Notes under the pieces: generated by a model
Told to the model about the DNA's origin: nothing
Seen by the model: the letters and a program-made list of their open reading frames with translations, nothing else
The model's database searches: none
From: Lachnospiraceae bacterium
Lineage (GTDB): Bacteria > Bacillota > Clostridia > Lachnospirales > Lachnospiraceae
Reading direction: 5' to 3'
NCBI GenBank assembly: GCA_003447295.1
Contig: DLZQ01000046.1
Span: forward strand, 37,467 to 47,013
Length of the DNA stretch: 9,547 bases
Made by a program: the position numbers and the translations under genes
In this document: piece by piece, positions 1 through 7,662 of the stretch
How positions within the stretch are numbered: position 1 is the stretch's first letter
How the letters are laid out: the number at the start of each line of letters is the position of its first letter

Positions 1-1209
1 ACCACATCCATCTGTGTGACCGGTCTGGTGACGGTTCCCACATATTCCACCTGGAGCGTCTGGGGACAGATCGTGATCCTGTTTCTGATCCAGTTGGGAG
101 GTCTGGGGGTCATTACGGTCATGTACGGTGTGATGATGGGACTGCACAGACGACTGGGACTGGGTAACCGGTGGATGCTGCAGGATGTATTTAATCTGAA
201 TAATATCTCCGGAATCGTGAAATTCCTCCGCAAGGTCCTCATAGGTACTCTGGTGGTGGAGGGATGCGGAGCTCTTTTGTATATGACGGTATTTGTGCCG
301 GAATACGGACTCAGAGGCATATGGATTTCGATTTTTAATGCTGTATCTGCCTTCTGCAATGCCGGAATGGATATTATGGCGGAAGACAGTCTGTGTGGTT
401 ATGTATTTCAGCCAATGGTCAATCTGGTCACGATGCTGTTGATCATATTGGGAGGCTTAGGCTATATCGTCTGGTGGGATGTACTGCGGGTTTTGAAAAA
501 TATCCGGAGCCAGAAGCTGAAATGTTTCCGACTGCTGACACTGCATAGTAAAATAGCACTCACGGTGACAGGAATACTTATTGTAGTGGGAGCGGCGGCA
601 TTTTATATTTTTGAATACAATAATCCTCTGACGATGCAGGATTACACGGTGCCGCAACGGATCTGGGTATCCCTGTTCCAGGCAGTAACTACGCGAACCG
701 CAGGTTTTGCCACGATTCCACAAGAGGATCTGACCAATACCTCTGCGATCATTTCGGTGCTTTTGATGCTGATCGGCGGCTCTCCGGTGGGAACCGCAGG
801 AGGAATGAAGACAGTTACGATCGCAGTGCTGCTGGTATCTATGTTTGCCACTATAGGGAATAAGGAGGATGCAGAGCTTTTTGGGAGAAATATTCCGAAG
901 CAGGCAGTGAATAAATCGGTAGCAGTTGTAGGTATGTTTTTTATCATTGCGTCATTGTCCACAATTCTTTTATCTGCAGTGACAGATGCGGATGTGATAG
1001 ATATTGTGTATGAAACAGTGAGTGCTACAGCTACTGTGGGATTAAGCAGGAACCTGACTTCCATGCTGAATCTTTGGGGAAAACTGATTATTATCGTGAC
1101 CATGTATCTGGGAAGAATCGGCCCCATATCGCTGGTAGTGGCATTCAGCACGCAGAAAAAGAACAAAAATATTGTGAAGAACCCGACAGAAGAGATCAGC
1201 GTCGGATAA
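1..1209 (+). CDS. ktrB: KtrB/TrkH-family K+ channel subunit, 5' truncated by window edge
   Basis: Membrane pore subunit of a Ktr-type K+ (usually Na+-coupled) uptake system. The reading frame is open from base 1, so the GTG at 16 is not the start: residues TTSICVTGL at the edge are the first selectivity-filter segment of the TrkH/KtrB fold. The other three pore segments are visible as FNAVSAFCNAGMD, FQAVTTRTAGFAT and YETVSATATVGLS, each with the filter glycine. The glycine-rich stretch GGSPVGTAGGMKT fits the intramembrane gating loop of the third repeat, and the GRIGP motif lies in the last helix. The 402 visible residues compare with about 450 in the family, so roughly the first 50 (first helix of repeat one) lie outside. 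The ktrA gene follows 31 bases downstream on the same strand, as in a ktrBA operon. The family is well recognised; the coupling ion is inferred. Confidence 0.95.
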   Translation, partial: TTSICVTGLVTVPTYSTWSVWGQIVILFLIQLGGLGVITVMYGVMMGLHRRLGLGNRWMLQDVFNLNNISGIVKFLRKVLIGTLVVEGCGALLYMTVFVPEYGLRGIWISIFNAVSAFCNAGMDIMAEDSLCGYVFQPMVNLVTMLLIILGGLGYIVWWDVLRVLKNIRSQKLKCFRLLTLHSKIALTVTGILIVVGAAAFYIFEYNNPLTMQDYTVPQRIWVSLFQAVTTRTAGFATIPQEDLTNTSAIISVLLMLIGGSPVGTAGGMKTVTIAVLLVSMFATIGNKEDAELFGRNIPKQAVNKSVAVVGMFFIIASLSTILLSAVTDADVIDIVYETVSATATVGLSRNLTSMLNLWGKLIIIVTMYLGRIGPISLVVAFSTQKKNKNIVKNPTEEISVG

Positions 1210-1240
1210 AGCAGATCGAAGCAACAGGAAGGAAGAGACT

Positions 1241-1891
1241 ATGGGAATCAATCAGACCTATGCAGTATTTGGACTTGGAAGATATGGAAGAGGTGTGGCG
1301 AAGGAGTTGGCAGAGAACGGCGCAGAGGTGGTAGCGGTGGACAACAGAGAGGCAGTTGTCAATGCGGCAATTTCAGAGATTCCATACTGTAAATGTGCGG
1401 ATGTTACAGATCCGGAAGCGTTGAGACAGATCGGTATTGCGAATATTGATGTGGTCATCGTGACCATGGCAAATCATCTGGAAGCCAGTGTTATGGCAAC
1501 CATGCTGTGTAAAGAACTGGGCGTAAAGACCGTTATCACCAAATGCGCCACTGAGATAAACTGCAAGATCCTTACGAAAGTAGGGGCAGACCGGGTAGTA
1601 TTTCCTGAGAGTGAGTCAGGGATTCACCTGGCCAAAAATCTGTTAAGCTCCGGTTTCATGGATATTATCGAATTGTCCCAGGATGTGTCTATGGTGGAAA
1701 TGGAAGTCAAACAGCAGTGGATCGGCAAGAATCTGATCGAGCTGAATCTGCGGAAAAAATATTCCGTGAATGTGGTTGCCATCATTCAGGGGAAAAATGT
1801 GAATACGAATATCGACCCGGAGATGCCTCTGACACAGGATATGAGGCTGATCGTGATTGCCAACCGGGCAAAATTGAATAAACTGAAATAG
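1241..1891 (+). CDS. ktrA: KtrA/TrkA-type RCK regulator of K+ uptake
   Basis: Cytosolic regulatory subunit that, in this family, forms an octameric ring on KtrB and gates it in response to bound nucleotide (ATP/ADP, NAD). The N-terminal RCK_N domain (about residues 6-125) has the Rossmann motif GLGRYG (G11, G13, G16) and an acidic residue at the end of strand 2 (VAVD, D34) for the ribose hydroxyls. An RCK_C domain covers about residues 137-216. At 216 residues with one RCK_N/RCK_C pair it is KtrA-sized, not the duplicated 450-residue TrkA. RCK_C of KtrA is a known c-di-AMP target in Bacillus and Staphylococcus; whether this one binds it cannot be told. The ATG start is supported by AGGAAGGA at 1226-1233. 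It is probably cotranscribed with ktrB and ends just before a strong terminator. Confidence 0.95.
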   Translation: MGINQTYAVFGLGRYGRGVAKELAENGAEVVAVDNREAVVNAAISEIPYCKCADVTDPEALRQIGIANIDVVIVTMANHLEASVMATMLCKELGVKTVITKCATEINCKILTKVGADRVVFPESESGIHLAKNLLSSGFMDIIELSQDVSMVEMEVKQQWIGKNLIELNLRKKYSVNVVAIIQGKNVNTNIDPEMPLTQDMRLIVIANRAKLNKLK

Positions 1892-1906
1892 ATAGATCCG
1901 AACTAT

Positions 1907-1966
1907 AAAAAAGTGAAACATCTGACGGGCACTTGTGCACATGACAGAATGTTTCACTTATTTTTA
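1907..1966. terminator. Bidirectional Rho-independent terminator between convergent units
   Basis: A perfect 11-bp inverted repeat, AAGTGAAACAT (1911-1921) and ATGTTTCACTT (1949-1959), encloses 27 bases that contain a smaller GCAC/GTGC hairpin. On the plus strand the stem is followed by ATTTTTAT. On the minus strand it is followed by a run of T (complement of the A tract at 1907-1912). It lies 15 bases after ktrA and about 40 bases after the end of the minus-strand symporter, so it can stop transcription from both sides. Confidence 0.88.
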
Positions 1967-2003
1967 TACGTTGGCGGTCACCTGAAAAGTTGTAAACCGA
2001 TGA

Positions 2004-3281
2004 TCAGCTGTCAGCCCGGAAAGTCTTCTCATTAAAGGCACCCTGCTGCTTAGCAACGATAGTGGTACATACGGCATCACCGGTGATATTGACAGCAGTA
2101 CGCAGCATATCCAGAATACGGTCGATACCCATGATTAGTGCAATGCCCTCGGTAGGCAGTCCTACAGAAGTCAGTACCATGGACAGGGTGACCAGACCGA
2201 CACTGGGGACACCGGCAGTGCCGATGGAAGCGATCGTCGCGGTGGCAATGACGGTAGCAATGGCAGCCGGGGTCAGAGGAATACCGTAAGCCTGTGCTAT
2301 GAAAACAACTGCTACGCCCTGCATAATGGAAGTACCGTCCATGTTAATGGTGGCACCCAGAGGAATCGTAAAGGACGAAATCTGTTTGGAGACACCGATT
2401 TTTTTATACAGAGTGTCGATAGACAGAGGGATTGTCGCATTACTGGTGGAAGTGGAGAAGGCAAAGGTCATAACCGGGAAGAACTTTTTAATGAACTTAA
2501 AAGGATTCAACCGGGTGAACACAAACAGCATGACCTGATATACCACGAAACACTGTACTGCCAGTGCCAGAATGACGCTTCCCATATACTTCAGCATAGG
2601 CACAAAAGCGTCGAAGCCGATACCTGCGAAGGTTTTGGCAATCAGGCAGAAGACACCGACAGGAGCTGCTTTCATGACTGCAATCGTCATTTCCATCATA
2701 ATGTCATTGAACTGACTGAAAAAGTTCGCCACAGCGGAAACCCGGTTGCCCATGGCAGCCAGAAGAATGCCGACAAATAAAGCAAAGAAGATGATCGGCA
2801 GCATATCTCCGGCGGACAGAGAGGTAAAAATATTTTTCGGAATGATATTCAACAACGTCTCCGCAAAATCTACCTGGGTGGTTGCGACTTCGGTGGCATC
2901 CTCCGGTAACGCAATATTTAAACCGACGCCGGGATTGATCAGACTGGCAATGCCCAGTGCCACGCAGATCGCCAAAGCAGTGGTGCACAGATAGAACAGG
3001 ATCGTTTTCACACCCACAGTTCCCAACGTTTTCGTATCACCGATGGCCATGGCGCCGCAGACCAGGGAGCAGAATACCAGAGGGACCACCAGCATCTGCA
3101 TCAGGCGGATAAAACCGTTGCCCAGTACATAGAGAATACCGTTGATCAGAATCGTATCTTTAAAGTACCCTTCCGGCATATAATAATGGATCAGCACACC
3201 ACACACCGCACCGGTTAAAAGGGCGATAAAGATTTTGGTGGACAGACCGAGTTTTTTCTTTTCTTTTTCGTGTTTTTCCAC
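2004..3281 (-). CDS. Dicarboxylate/amino acid:cation symporter (DAACS, SDF family)
   Basis: Secondary transporter of the GltPh/EAAT fold (425 residues, usual length) that imports acidic amino acids or C4-dicarboxylates with Na+ or H+. Landmarks in order: serine/threonine-rich hairpin HP1 (STSTSNATIP, 276-285), TM7 motif NMDGT (313-317), hairpin HP2 (GTAGVPSVG, 354-362), and TM8 with D387, D391, R394, T395 and N398 in the pattern DxxxDMxRTxxN. R394 corresponds to GltPh R397, which holds the side-chain carboxylate, so an acidic substrate such as glutamate or aspartate is favoured over neutral amino acids. The HP2 tip reads GVPSVG where GltPh has GVPGAG. The start is GTG, whose G is also the last base of the upstream TAG stop (TAGTG). 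A GGAGG lies 9 bases ahead, inside the upstream gene, indicating coupled translation. The substrate assignment is inferred. Confidence 0.95.
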   Translation of the reverse strand: MEKHEKEKKKLGLSTKIFIALLTGAVCGVLIHYYMPEGYFKDTILINGILYVLGNGFIRLMQMLVVPLVFCSLVCGAMAIGDTKTLGTVGVKTILFYLCTTALAICVALGIASLINPGVGLNIALPEDATEVATTQVDFAETLLNIIPKNIFTSLSAGDMLPIIFFALFVGILLAAMGNRVSAVANFFSQFNDIMMEMTIAVMKAAPVGVFCLIAKTFAGIGFDAFVPMLKYMGSVILALAVQCFVVYQVMLFVFTRLNPFKFIKKFFPVMTFAFSTSTSNATIPLSIDTLYKKIGVSKQISSFTIPLGATINMDGTSIMQGVAVVFIAQAYGIPLTPAAIATVIATATIASIGTAGVPSVGLVTLSMVLTSVGLPTEGIALIMGIDRILDMLRTAVNITGDAVCTTIVAKQQGAFNEKTFRADS

Positions 3282-4129
3282 TATTCCAGTCCTCCGGTTT
3301 CTTTCATGTAGGAAGCAAGTGTCTCTCTCCAGCCACTGGGTTCTTTGATGCCGGTGAGACGCAGCATCATATTATCCAGTACGGAATATTTCTCCGGGGT
3401 GCCGTCTTTTACTGTGACGGTAAGCCGGTCCTCTTTTCCGGCAAGACGCAGGATCTCTTTCGCGAATTCCAGGCGTGTGCAGGAACCGCCGCTGCATACG
3501 GCGTGATAGATACCGTAATGGTCGTTGTCGATGAAAAATTTTACCACGCGTGCAAGCTCTGCAGCGGAGGTAGGTACCGCACGGTCGTTATTTAGCAGTT
3601 CCATAGTGGATATCTGAGGGTCTGCGGCAGCTTCGAGTACTTCATTCAAAAAGTCTTTGCCGATGCCGTAGATCCAGGAACTTCGGATAATGACATAGCG
3701 GGTCATCAGCTGGATGACGAATTTCTCTCCGGCATATTTGGATTTTGCAAACAGTCCCACGGGATTTACATCATCGAACTCATTATAGGGTGTGTCAGAT
3801 GCGCTGGAAAATACATCATCCGTAGAGATCTGTATGAGTTTTGCCTGAATGCTCTCCGCAGACTGCGCCAGATTTCTCGCACCTACGGCGTTTACCTTGT
3901 AAGCCATATCTGTCTCCGACTGCGCGGCACCGGAGGAAGGATGATATCCTGCACAGTTGATGACGACATCGGGACGATTGCGGTGCATGAACAGGGAAAC
4001 TGCATGTTCATCCGTGATATCCAGCTCGTCCTTATCGGTTTCGTATAATTCATATTCCATCATGTCTAACAACTTGATCAACGCCTGCCCCATGTGACCG
4101 AGGGAACCGACGATCCATATTTTTTTCAT
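3281..4129 (-). CDS. RmlD-like SDR-family NAD(P)-binding protein with altered active site
   Basis: Extended short-chain dehydrogenase/reductase related to dTDP-4-dehydrorhamnose reductase (RmlD), 282 residues, normal length. The Rossmann motif GSLGHMG (G8, G11, G14) binds the dinucleotide. STDDVF (102-107) stands where RmlD has STDYVF. RSSWIYG (149-155) and the substrate-side stretch NDRAVPT (181-187) match family signatures. The catalytic YxxxK is changed: the segment reads GLFAKSK, with F127 (codon TTT) in place of Tyr and K131 retained. Loss of the Tyr hydroxyl should reduce or abolish classical SDR chemistry, so a sensor or structural role, or a different reaction, is possible. No other rhamnose or nucleotide-sugar gene is nearby; instead it is first in an operon with an acidic amino acid symporter. 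The ATG start is supported by AGGAGG at 4140-4145 (complement). The fold is certain, the function is not. Confidence 0.85.
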   Translation of the reverse strand: MKKIWIVGSLGHMGQALIKLLDMMEYELYETDKDELDITDEHAVSLFMHRNRPDVVINCAGYHPSSGAAQSETDMAYKVNAVGARNLAQSAESIQAKLIQISTDDVFSSASDTPYNEFDDVNPVGLFAKSKYAGEKFVIQLMTRYVIIRSSWIYGIGKDFLNEVLEAAADPQISTMELLNNDRAVPTSAAELARVVKFFIDNDHYGIYHAVCSGGSCTRLEFAKEILRLAGKEDRLTVTVKDGTPEKYSVLDNMMLRLTGIKEPSGWRETLASYMKETGGLE

Positions 4130-4177
4130 TATGATATAACCTCCTGCAATTTGTGTGTAACTGAGAACAGTATAATA

Positions 4178-4206
4178 AGTATATCATAGGAAAGATTCCC
4201 CGGAAA
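4178..4206 (-). promoter_or_regulatory. Probable promoter of the SDR-symporter operon
   Basis: Read on the minus strand, a TATACT -10 (complement of 4178-4183) is preceded by TGA, making an extended -10. A weak -35 TTTCCG (complement of 4201-4206) lies 17 bases upstream. A second TATACT (complement of 4169-4174) lies 9 bases further on and could be an alternative. The poor -35 makes this tentative. Confidence 0.45.
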
Positions 4207-4246
4207 AGAGAAAATTAAAAAGAGAGAAACTTCATAAAAATTGATA

Positions 4247-4275
4247 TTAACAGGGAGAAAAGGATTTGCTATACT
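4247..4275 (+). promoter_or_regulatory. Promoter of the fructokinase gene
   Basis: A -35 TTAACA (4247-4252) and a -10 TATACT (4270-4275) are separated by exactly 17 bases. The TG at 4267-4268 makes an extended -10. Transcription would start near 4282, leaving about 70 bases of leader before the ATG at 4353. No cre-like or clear repressor palindrome was seen here. Confidence 0.7.
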
Positions 4276-4352
4276 AACCACAGAGAGCAGAATCCGAAGG
4301 AAAAGCTCAGGATATATTTGACAGACAGAATCTGGAAAGGCAGGGAGTTTAT

Positions 4353-5240
4353 ATGGCAAAATTACGTCTGGGTGCATTGGAAGCCGGCGGTACAAAAATG
4401 GTCTGCGCTATTGGGGATGAGAATGGTACAATTTATGAACAGGTATCGATTCCTACAACTACGCCTAAGGAGACGATTCCTAAGATGATTGCTTATTTTA
4501 GGGACAAGGGGATCGATGCATTGGGAATTGCCTGTTTCGGGCCTATTGAGCTGGACAAAGATTCCGAAAAATACGGTTATATCACAACCACGCCAAAGCT
4601 GGCCTGGAGGGACTGCGATATTGTTGGGCAGATGCAGGAGGCACTTCATTGCCCTGTGGGATTCGATACGGATGTGAATGGTTCTGTCCTTGGCGAAGTG
4701 ACTTTCGGACAGGCACAAGGGAAAAAGTGTGTCATGTATCTGACCATCGGTACCGGTGTCGGCGGTGGTATTTATAGTAACGGAGAGCTGCATCACGGAA
4801 TGCTCCATCCGGAGACCGGGCATGTGCTGATCACGAAGCGGACCGCAGATACTTATGCCGGAAGATGTCCTTATCATAAGAATTGTCTGGAAGGTCTGGC
4901 GGCAGGCCCTGCCATCGAAGAACGCTGGGGCAGGAAAGCGGTGGACTTGGCAGATTGCCCGGAAGTATGGGAGCTGGAGGCAGATTACATTGCTCAGGCC
5001 CTGACCGGCTATGTCATGACGGTATCTCCGGAAATGATCATTTTAGGCGGCGGTGTCATGCATCAGGAGCAGTTGTTCCCGCTCATCCGCAAGAAGCTTA
5101 AGGAATATATCAATGGCTATATCGTAACGGATGAACTTGCAGACATGGAGCATTATGTGGTGCCGGCATCTCTTCACGATGATCAGGGCATCATGGGATG
5201 TCTGGAGCTTGCAAGAAGAGCTCTTGAAAACGATCATTGA
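4353..5240 (+). CDS. scrK: ROK-family fructokinase
   Basis: Cytosolic ATP-dependent sugar kinase, most like the ScrK/YdhR (GmuE) fructokinases that convert fructose to fructose 6-phosphate. Visible features: phosphate-binding LEAGGTK (9-15); FGPIELD (62-68) and YGYITTTPKLAW (74-85), typical of bacterial fructokinases; FDTDVN (104-109) with D107 as the probable catalytic base; a second glycine-rich motif TIGTGVGGG (131-139); a zinc site formed by H157 (HPETGH) and C172, H175, C178 (CPYHKNC); and LGGGV (231-235) near the adenosine site. The 295-residue length is normal. The ATG follows AGGGAG at 4342-4347. No sugar transporter or hydrolase is adjacent, so it seems to act as a stand-alone housekeeping or salvage kinase. 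The last 7 bases overlap the convergent AraC gene. Other hexoses (mannose) as substrates cannot be excluded. Confidence 0.9.
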   Translation: MAKLRLGALEAGGTKMVCAIGDENGTIYEQVSIPTTTPKETIPKMIAYFRDKGIDALGIACFGPIELDKDSEKYGYITTTPKLAWRDCDIVGQMQEALHCPVGFDTDVNGSVLGEVTFGQAQGKKCVMYLTIGTGVGGGIYSNGELHHGMLHPETGHVLITKRTADTYAGRCPYHKNCLEGLAAGPAIEERWGRKAVDLADCPEVWELEADYIAQALTGYVMTVSPEMIILGGGVMHQEQLFPLIRKKLKEYINGYIVTDELADMEHYVVPASLHDDQGIMGCLELARRALENDH

Positions 5241-6097
5241 TAGGGCAGTTGTTTACGATATTGCAGCGGAGACATCTGATATGTCCTATGAAAGCAGCGG
5301 ATAAAATGACTCACGTTGGGGAAGCCGGACTGCAGGGCAACCTCCGTAACCGGCAGAGAGGTGCTCTCTAACAGATGGCAGGCATGGGTCAGCCTCAGAT
5401 GCATCAGGTATTGCGTCAGAGTCAGATGAAAATGCTGCTTAAAATAGCGGGACAAATATTTTTCGGATAAATGAAATTGCTCTGCCAGGGTTTCCAATCG
5501 AAGGGGTTCCGTGTAGTTATACTGCAGATAAGTCAGTATCTCACGCTGCATCGGATCGTTCCTTTTGGAGCCCATTGGGTTAATGGTTCCGCAGGAAGCA
5601 ATTTTTTGGATAAGTGACAACAATAAAATACGTAATCGGAAATGCCCGCTCAATGTATTTGGAAGCTGTCTGACAGACAGGATCTCACGGATGAGAGAAA
5701 TGATGTCAGGACAGCTTTTTTCGTGGGAAAGATTATGATGCAAAAGCAATTCATGGTTACGCAAGGGAAGGAGAAACTCCGTTTCCAACAGATCATCCGT
5801 CTGAAAGGAAATAAATTCCAGTGGGAACAGCAGGGTATGATAGTCTACGCCCGGAATTGCGGAACCCATAAAATGAAGCTCACCGGGATTTACAAAATAG
5901 ACGGAGCCGCCGGCCGCTTCGTATTCTTCTCCTTCAATGATGATCTTAAGAGAGCCGGAGCGGACATATATGATCTCGACCTCCGGATGCCAGTGGACAG
6001 GAATCTGAAAAAAAGCAGGCATATCATGCAGGTGATAACAGCTAAAAGGAAATTCTTTTGTTCCGTGAATGCGTTCTTCTCTTAATTCAGGGTACAT
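5234..6097 (-). CDS. AraC-family transcriptional regulator with N-terminal cupin
   Basis: One-component DNA-binding regulator of 287 residues. The N-terminal cupin-like sensor (about 15-95) carries the HxH...E-type pattern VHWHPEVEI (H35, H37, E41) and PGELHF (71-76), as in sugar-responsive AraC regulators. The C-terminal AraC domain (about 185-285) has two helix-turn-helix units: one around LETLAEQFHLSEKYLSRYF (201-219), and a second from VTEVALQSGF (250-259) to MSPLQYRKQ (275-283). The start ATG is preceded by AGAAAGG on the minus strand, and a TTGACT/TAATCT promoter lies upstream. It is divergent from the MATE transporter and convergent with the fructokinase. Either could be a target; the shared intergenic region makes the MATE gene the first guess, which is only inference. 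The ligand is unknown. Confidence 0.92.
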   Translation of the reverse strand: MYPELREERIHGTKEFPFSCYHLHDMPAFFQIPVHWHPEVEIIYVRSGSLKIIIEGEEYEAAGGSVYFVNPGELHFMGSAIPGVDYHTLLFPLEFISFQTDDLLETEFLLPLRNHELLLHHNLSHEKSCPDIISLIREILSVRQLPNTLSGHFRLRILLLSLIQKIASCGTINPMGSKRNDPMQREILTYLQYNYTEPLRLETLAEQFHLSEKYLSRYFKQHFHLTLTQYLMHLRLTHACHLLESTSLPVTEVALQSGFPNVSHFIRCFHRTYQMSPLQYRKQLPYQ

Positions 6098-6139
6098 AGG
6101 CAGGCCTTTCTGTGAAGTGGAGTAGAGGATATTATGGTC

Positions 6140-6168
6140 AGATTACTATAAAAGTGGAAATAAGTCAA
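6140..6168 (-). promoter_or_regulatory. Promoter of the AraC-family regulator
   Basis: On the minus strand, a -35 TTGACT (complement of 6163-6168) and a -10 TAATCT (complement of 6140-6145) are separated by 17 bases. This is a near-consensus sigma-A arrangement and puts the transcript start near 6133, about 36 bases before the ATG at 6097. Confidence 0.7.
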
Positions 6169-6223
6169 TTTTCTGTGGTAAAAATGCAAGTTTTAGGAAA
6201 GATAAAGTAGTAATATGTAAAAA

Positions 6224-6258
6224 TTGAAGAGACTATTCGGAATAGTATTCTGAATAGT
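6224..6258 (+). promoter_or_regulatory. Near-palindromic operator candidate and possible promoter before the MATE gene
   Basis: Bases 6232-6258 form a 27-base palindrome with a single mismatched pair (6239/6251) around G6245. It is built from ACTATTC at 6232-6238 and two direct GAATAGT copies at 6240-6246 and 6252-6258. The first GAATAGT is also part of an 11-base palindrome centred on 6245. A possible promoter, TTGAAG (6224-6229) and TATTCT (6246-6251) with a 16-base spacer, would place the -10 inside the palindrome, as for a repressor site. The palindrome is seen directly; the promoter call is weak. Confidence 0.45.
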
Positions 6259-6309
6259 TGTAAAATGAAAATGAAAATTTTTAGGAACCGCAGAAAGGAT
6301 ATAAAATCT

Positions 6310-7638
6310 ATGATGGAAGGACAGAATAAGTCATTATTTCAATTATTTGTACCACTGTGTCTGGAGACGATCTTTTACATGTTGTCCGGAATGGTGGATA
6401 CCTTAATGCTTTCTTCTGTGGGAGATCAGGCAGTCGGAGCAGTCGGAACAGCAAATACTTATATCGGTGTATTTATTATTATGTATTCGGTAGTTTCTAT
6501 GGGAATGCTGGCTGTGATGACACAGAATATCGGTGCGGGCAGACCGGGGATCGCCTGTCAGGCAAAGACCCTGGGATTATGGTTTAATGGGATCCTGGGT
6601 GTTGTGATGTCTGTGTTTTTGTTTTTCTGTTCCGATGGGATTCTGTATGTGGTAGGTATTGCACCGGCATTGAAGGAGCCTGCCGTACAATACCTGAGGA
6701 TCGTAGGAGGCGGAAGCATACTGAACGCAATGATTCCCATACTGGCAGGATATCTGCGTGCGTTCGGATATACGAAACAGCCCCTGATCGCAACTGTGAC
6801 AGGTAATATTCTGAATTTTATATTAAATGCCGTGTTTCTGTTTCGTTTCCACCTCGGCGTTCAGGGGGTTGCATCCGCAACAGTGATCTCTAAAGTGGTG
6901 AACCTGATATTGATAGTGATCTTTGTACGGCGGCTGATCCCTGCAAAAAAATATTCGGAGAGGGTAAATTCCGGAGAGATTTTGCGGAAGATCATCCGGA
7001 TCGGATTACCTTCCGCTTTGGAGAATATTATTTATAATATAGCGATGACACTGGTGATCCGTTTTCTGAACCAGATGGATACAGAAGGAATCAATGTGGC
7101 TGCCCGCTCCTATACGGCACAGATCACGAATTTATCCTTTTGTGTGGGAAATGCGCTTGCCCAGGCGAATGCCATTATGACCGGATGGTACATGGGTGCG
7201 GGAAAATATGAAATATGTGATAAGCAGACTAAAAAATCTGCGGCGATCGGAGCGGTACTGGCGATGGGAACAGAATTTCTGTTTGCAGTCAGTGCCCCGG
7301 TCCTGATCTCTTTTTTCACGCAGGATAAGAGTATGGTAGAACTAGTGCAGAAGCTGATGTTTATTGATATTGCCCTGGAAGCCGGACGAGTAACAAATCT
7401 GGTATACGGAAATGCACTGAAAACCAGTGGAGATGCTGTATTTCCGGTGATCCTCGGAGCTGTTTTCATGTTTTTGTGTGCAGCGGGAGGAACGTATCTG
7501 TTGGGGATACAGCTGCATCTGGCAGTAGTGGGTGCTTATATCGGTCTGACAGCAGATGAATGCTGCCGTGCGGTCGGCATGATGATGCGCTGGCGGAGCG
7601 GAGCATGGAAGAAAAAAGGATTGATCGAAGTGCAATAA
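6310..7638 (+). CDS. MATE-family multidrug/Na+(H+) antiporter
   Basis: Integral membrane efflux transporter of the MATE superfamily (NorM/DinF type) that exports cationic drugs or metabolites in exchange for Na+ or H+. From the chosen start it is 442 residues, typical for 12 membrane helices in two MatE halves. Recognisable points are the N-terminal P15 and VDT (29-31) in helix 1, the loop-helix stretch YLRAFGYTKQP (148-158), and the Asn-rich helix NILNFILNAVF (166-176). A longer frame opens at ATG 6265, but no ribosome binding site precedes it. ATG 6310 follows AGAAAGGA (6292-6299) at about 10 bases and begins directly before the first amphipathic segment, so I prefer it (6313 is a second option). 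Substrate unknown. It is divergent from an AraC regulator that may control it. Confidence 0.92.
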   Translation: MMEGQNKSLFQLFVPLCLETIFYMLSGMVDTLMLSSVGDQAVGAVGTANTYIGVFIIMYSVVSMGMLAVMTQNIGAGRPGIACQAKTLGLWFNGILGVVMSVFLFFCSDGILYVVGIAPALKEPAVQYLRIVGGGSILNAMIPILAGYLRAFGYTKQPLIATVTGNILNFILNAVFLFRFHLGVQGVASATVISKVVNLILIVIFVRRLIPAKKYSERVNSGEILRKIIRIGLPSALENIIYNIAMTLVIRFLNQMDTEGINVAARSYTAQITNLSFCVGNALAQANAIMTGWYMGAGKYEICDKQTKKSAAIGAVLAMGTEFLFAVSAPVLISFFTQDKSMVELVQKLMFIDIALEAGRVTNLVYGNALKTSGDAVFPVILGAVFMFLCAAGGTYLLGIQLHLAVVGAYIGLTADECCRAVGMMMRWRSGAWKKKGLIEVQ

Positions 7639-7662
7639 TAAGACGGTATACCGGCTGGCTTT

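Noticed and set aside
642..1166. A 174-codon open frame on the minus strand, antisense to ktrB
   Set aside because: It lies entirely inside a well-recognised ktrB frame, has no ribosome binding site and no recognisable motif; a shadow frame.
4129..4395. An 88-codon minus-strand open frame in the divergent promoter region
   Set aside because: It covers the promoters and leader of two recognised units, has no ribosome binding site, and its translation shows no domain.
5642..6085. A 147-codon open frame on the plus strand, antisense to the AraC gene
   Set aside because: It is opposite the cupin half of a clear AraC regulator, and its sequence shows no domain or start signal.
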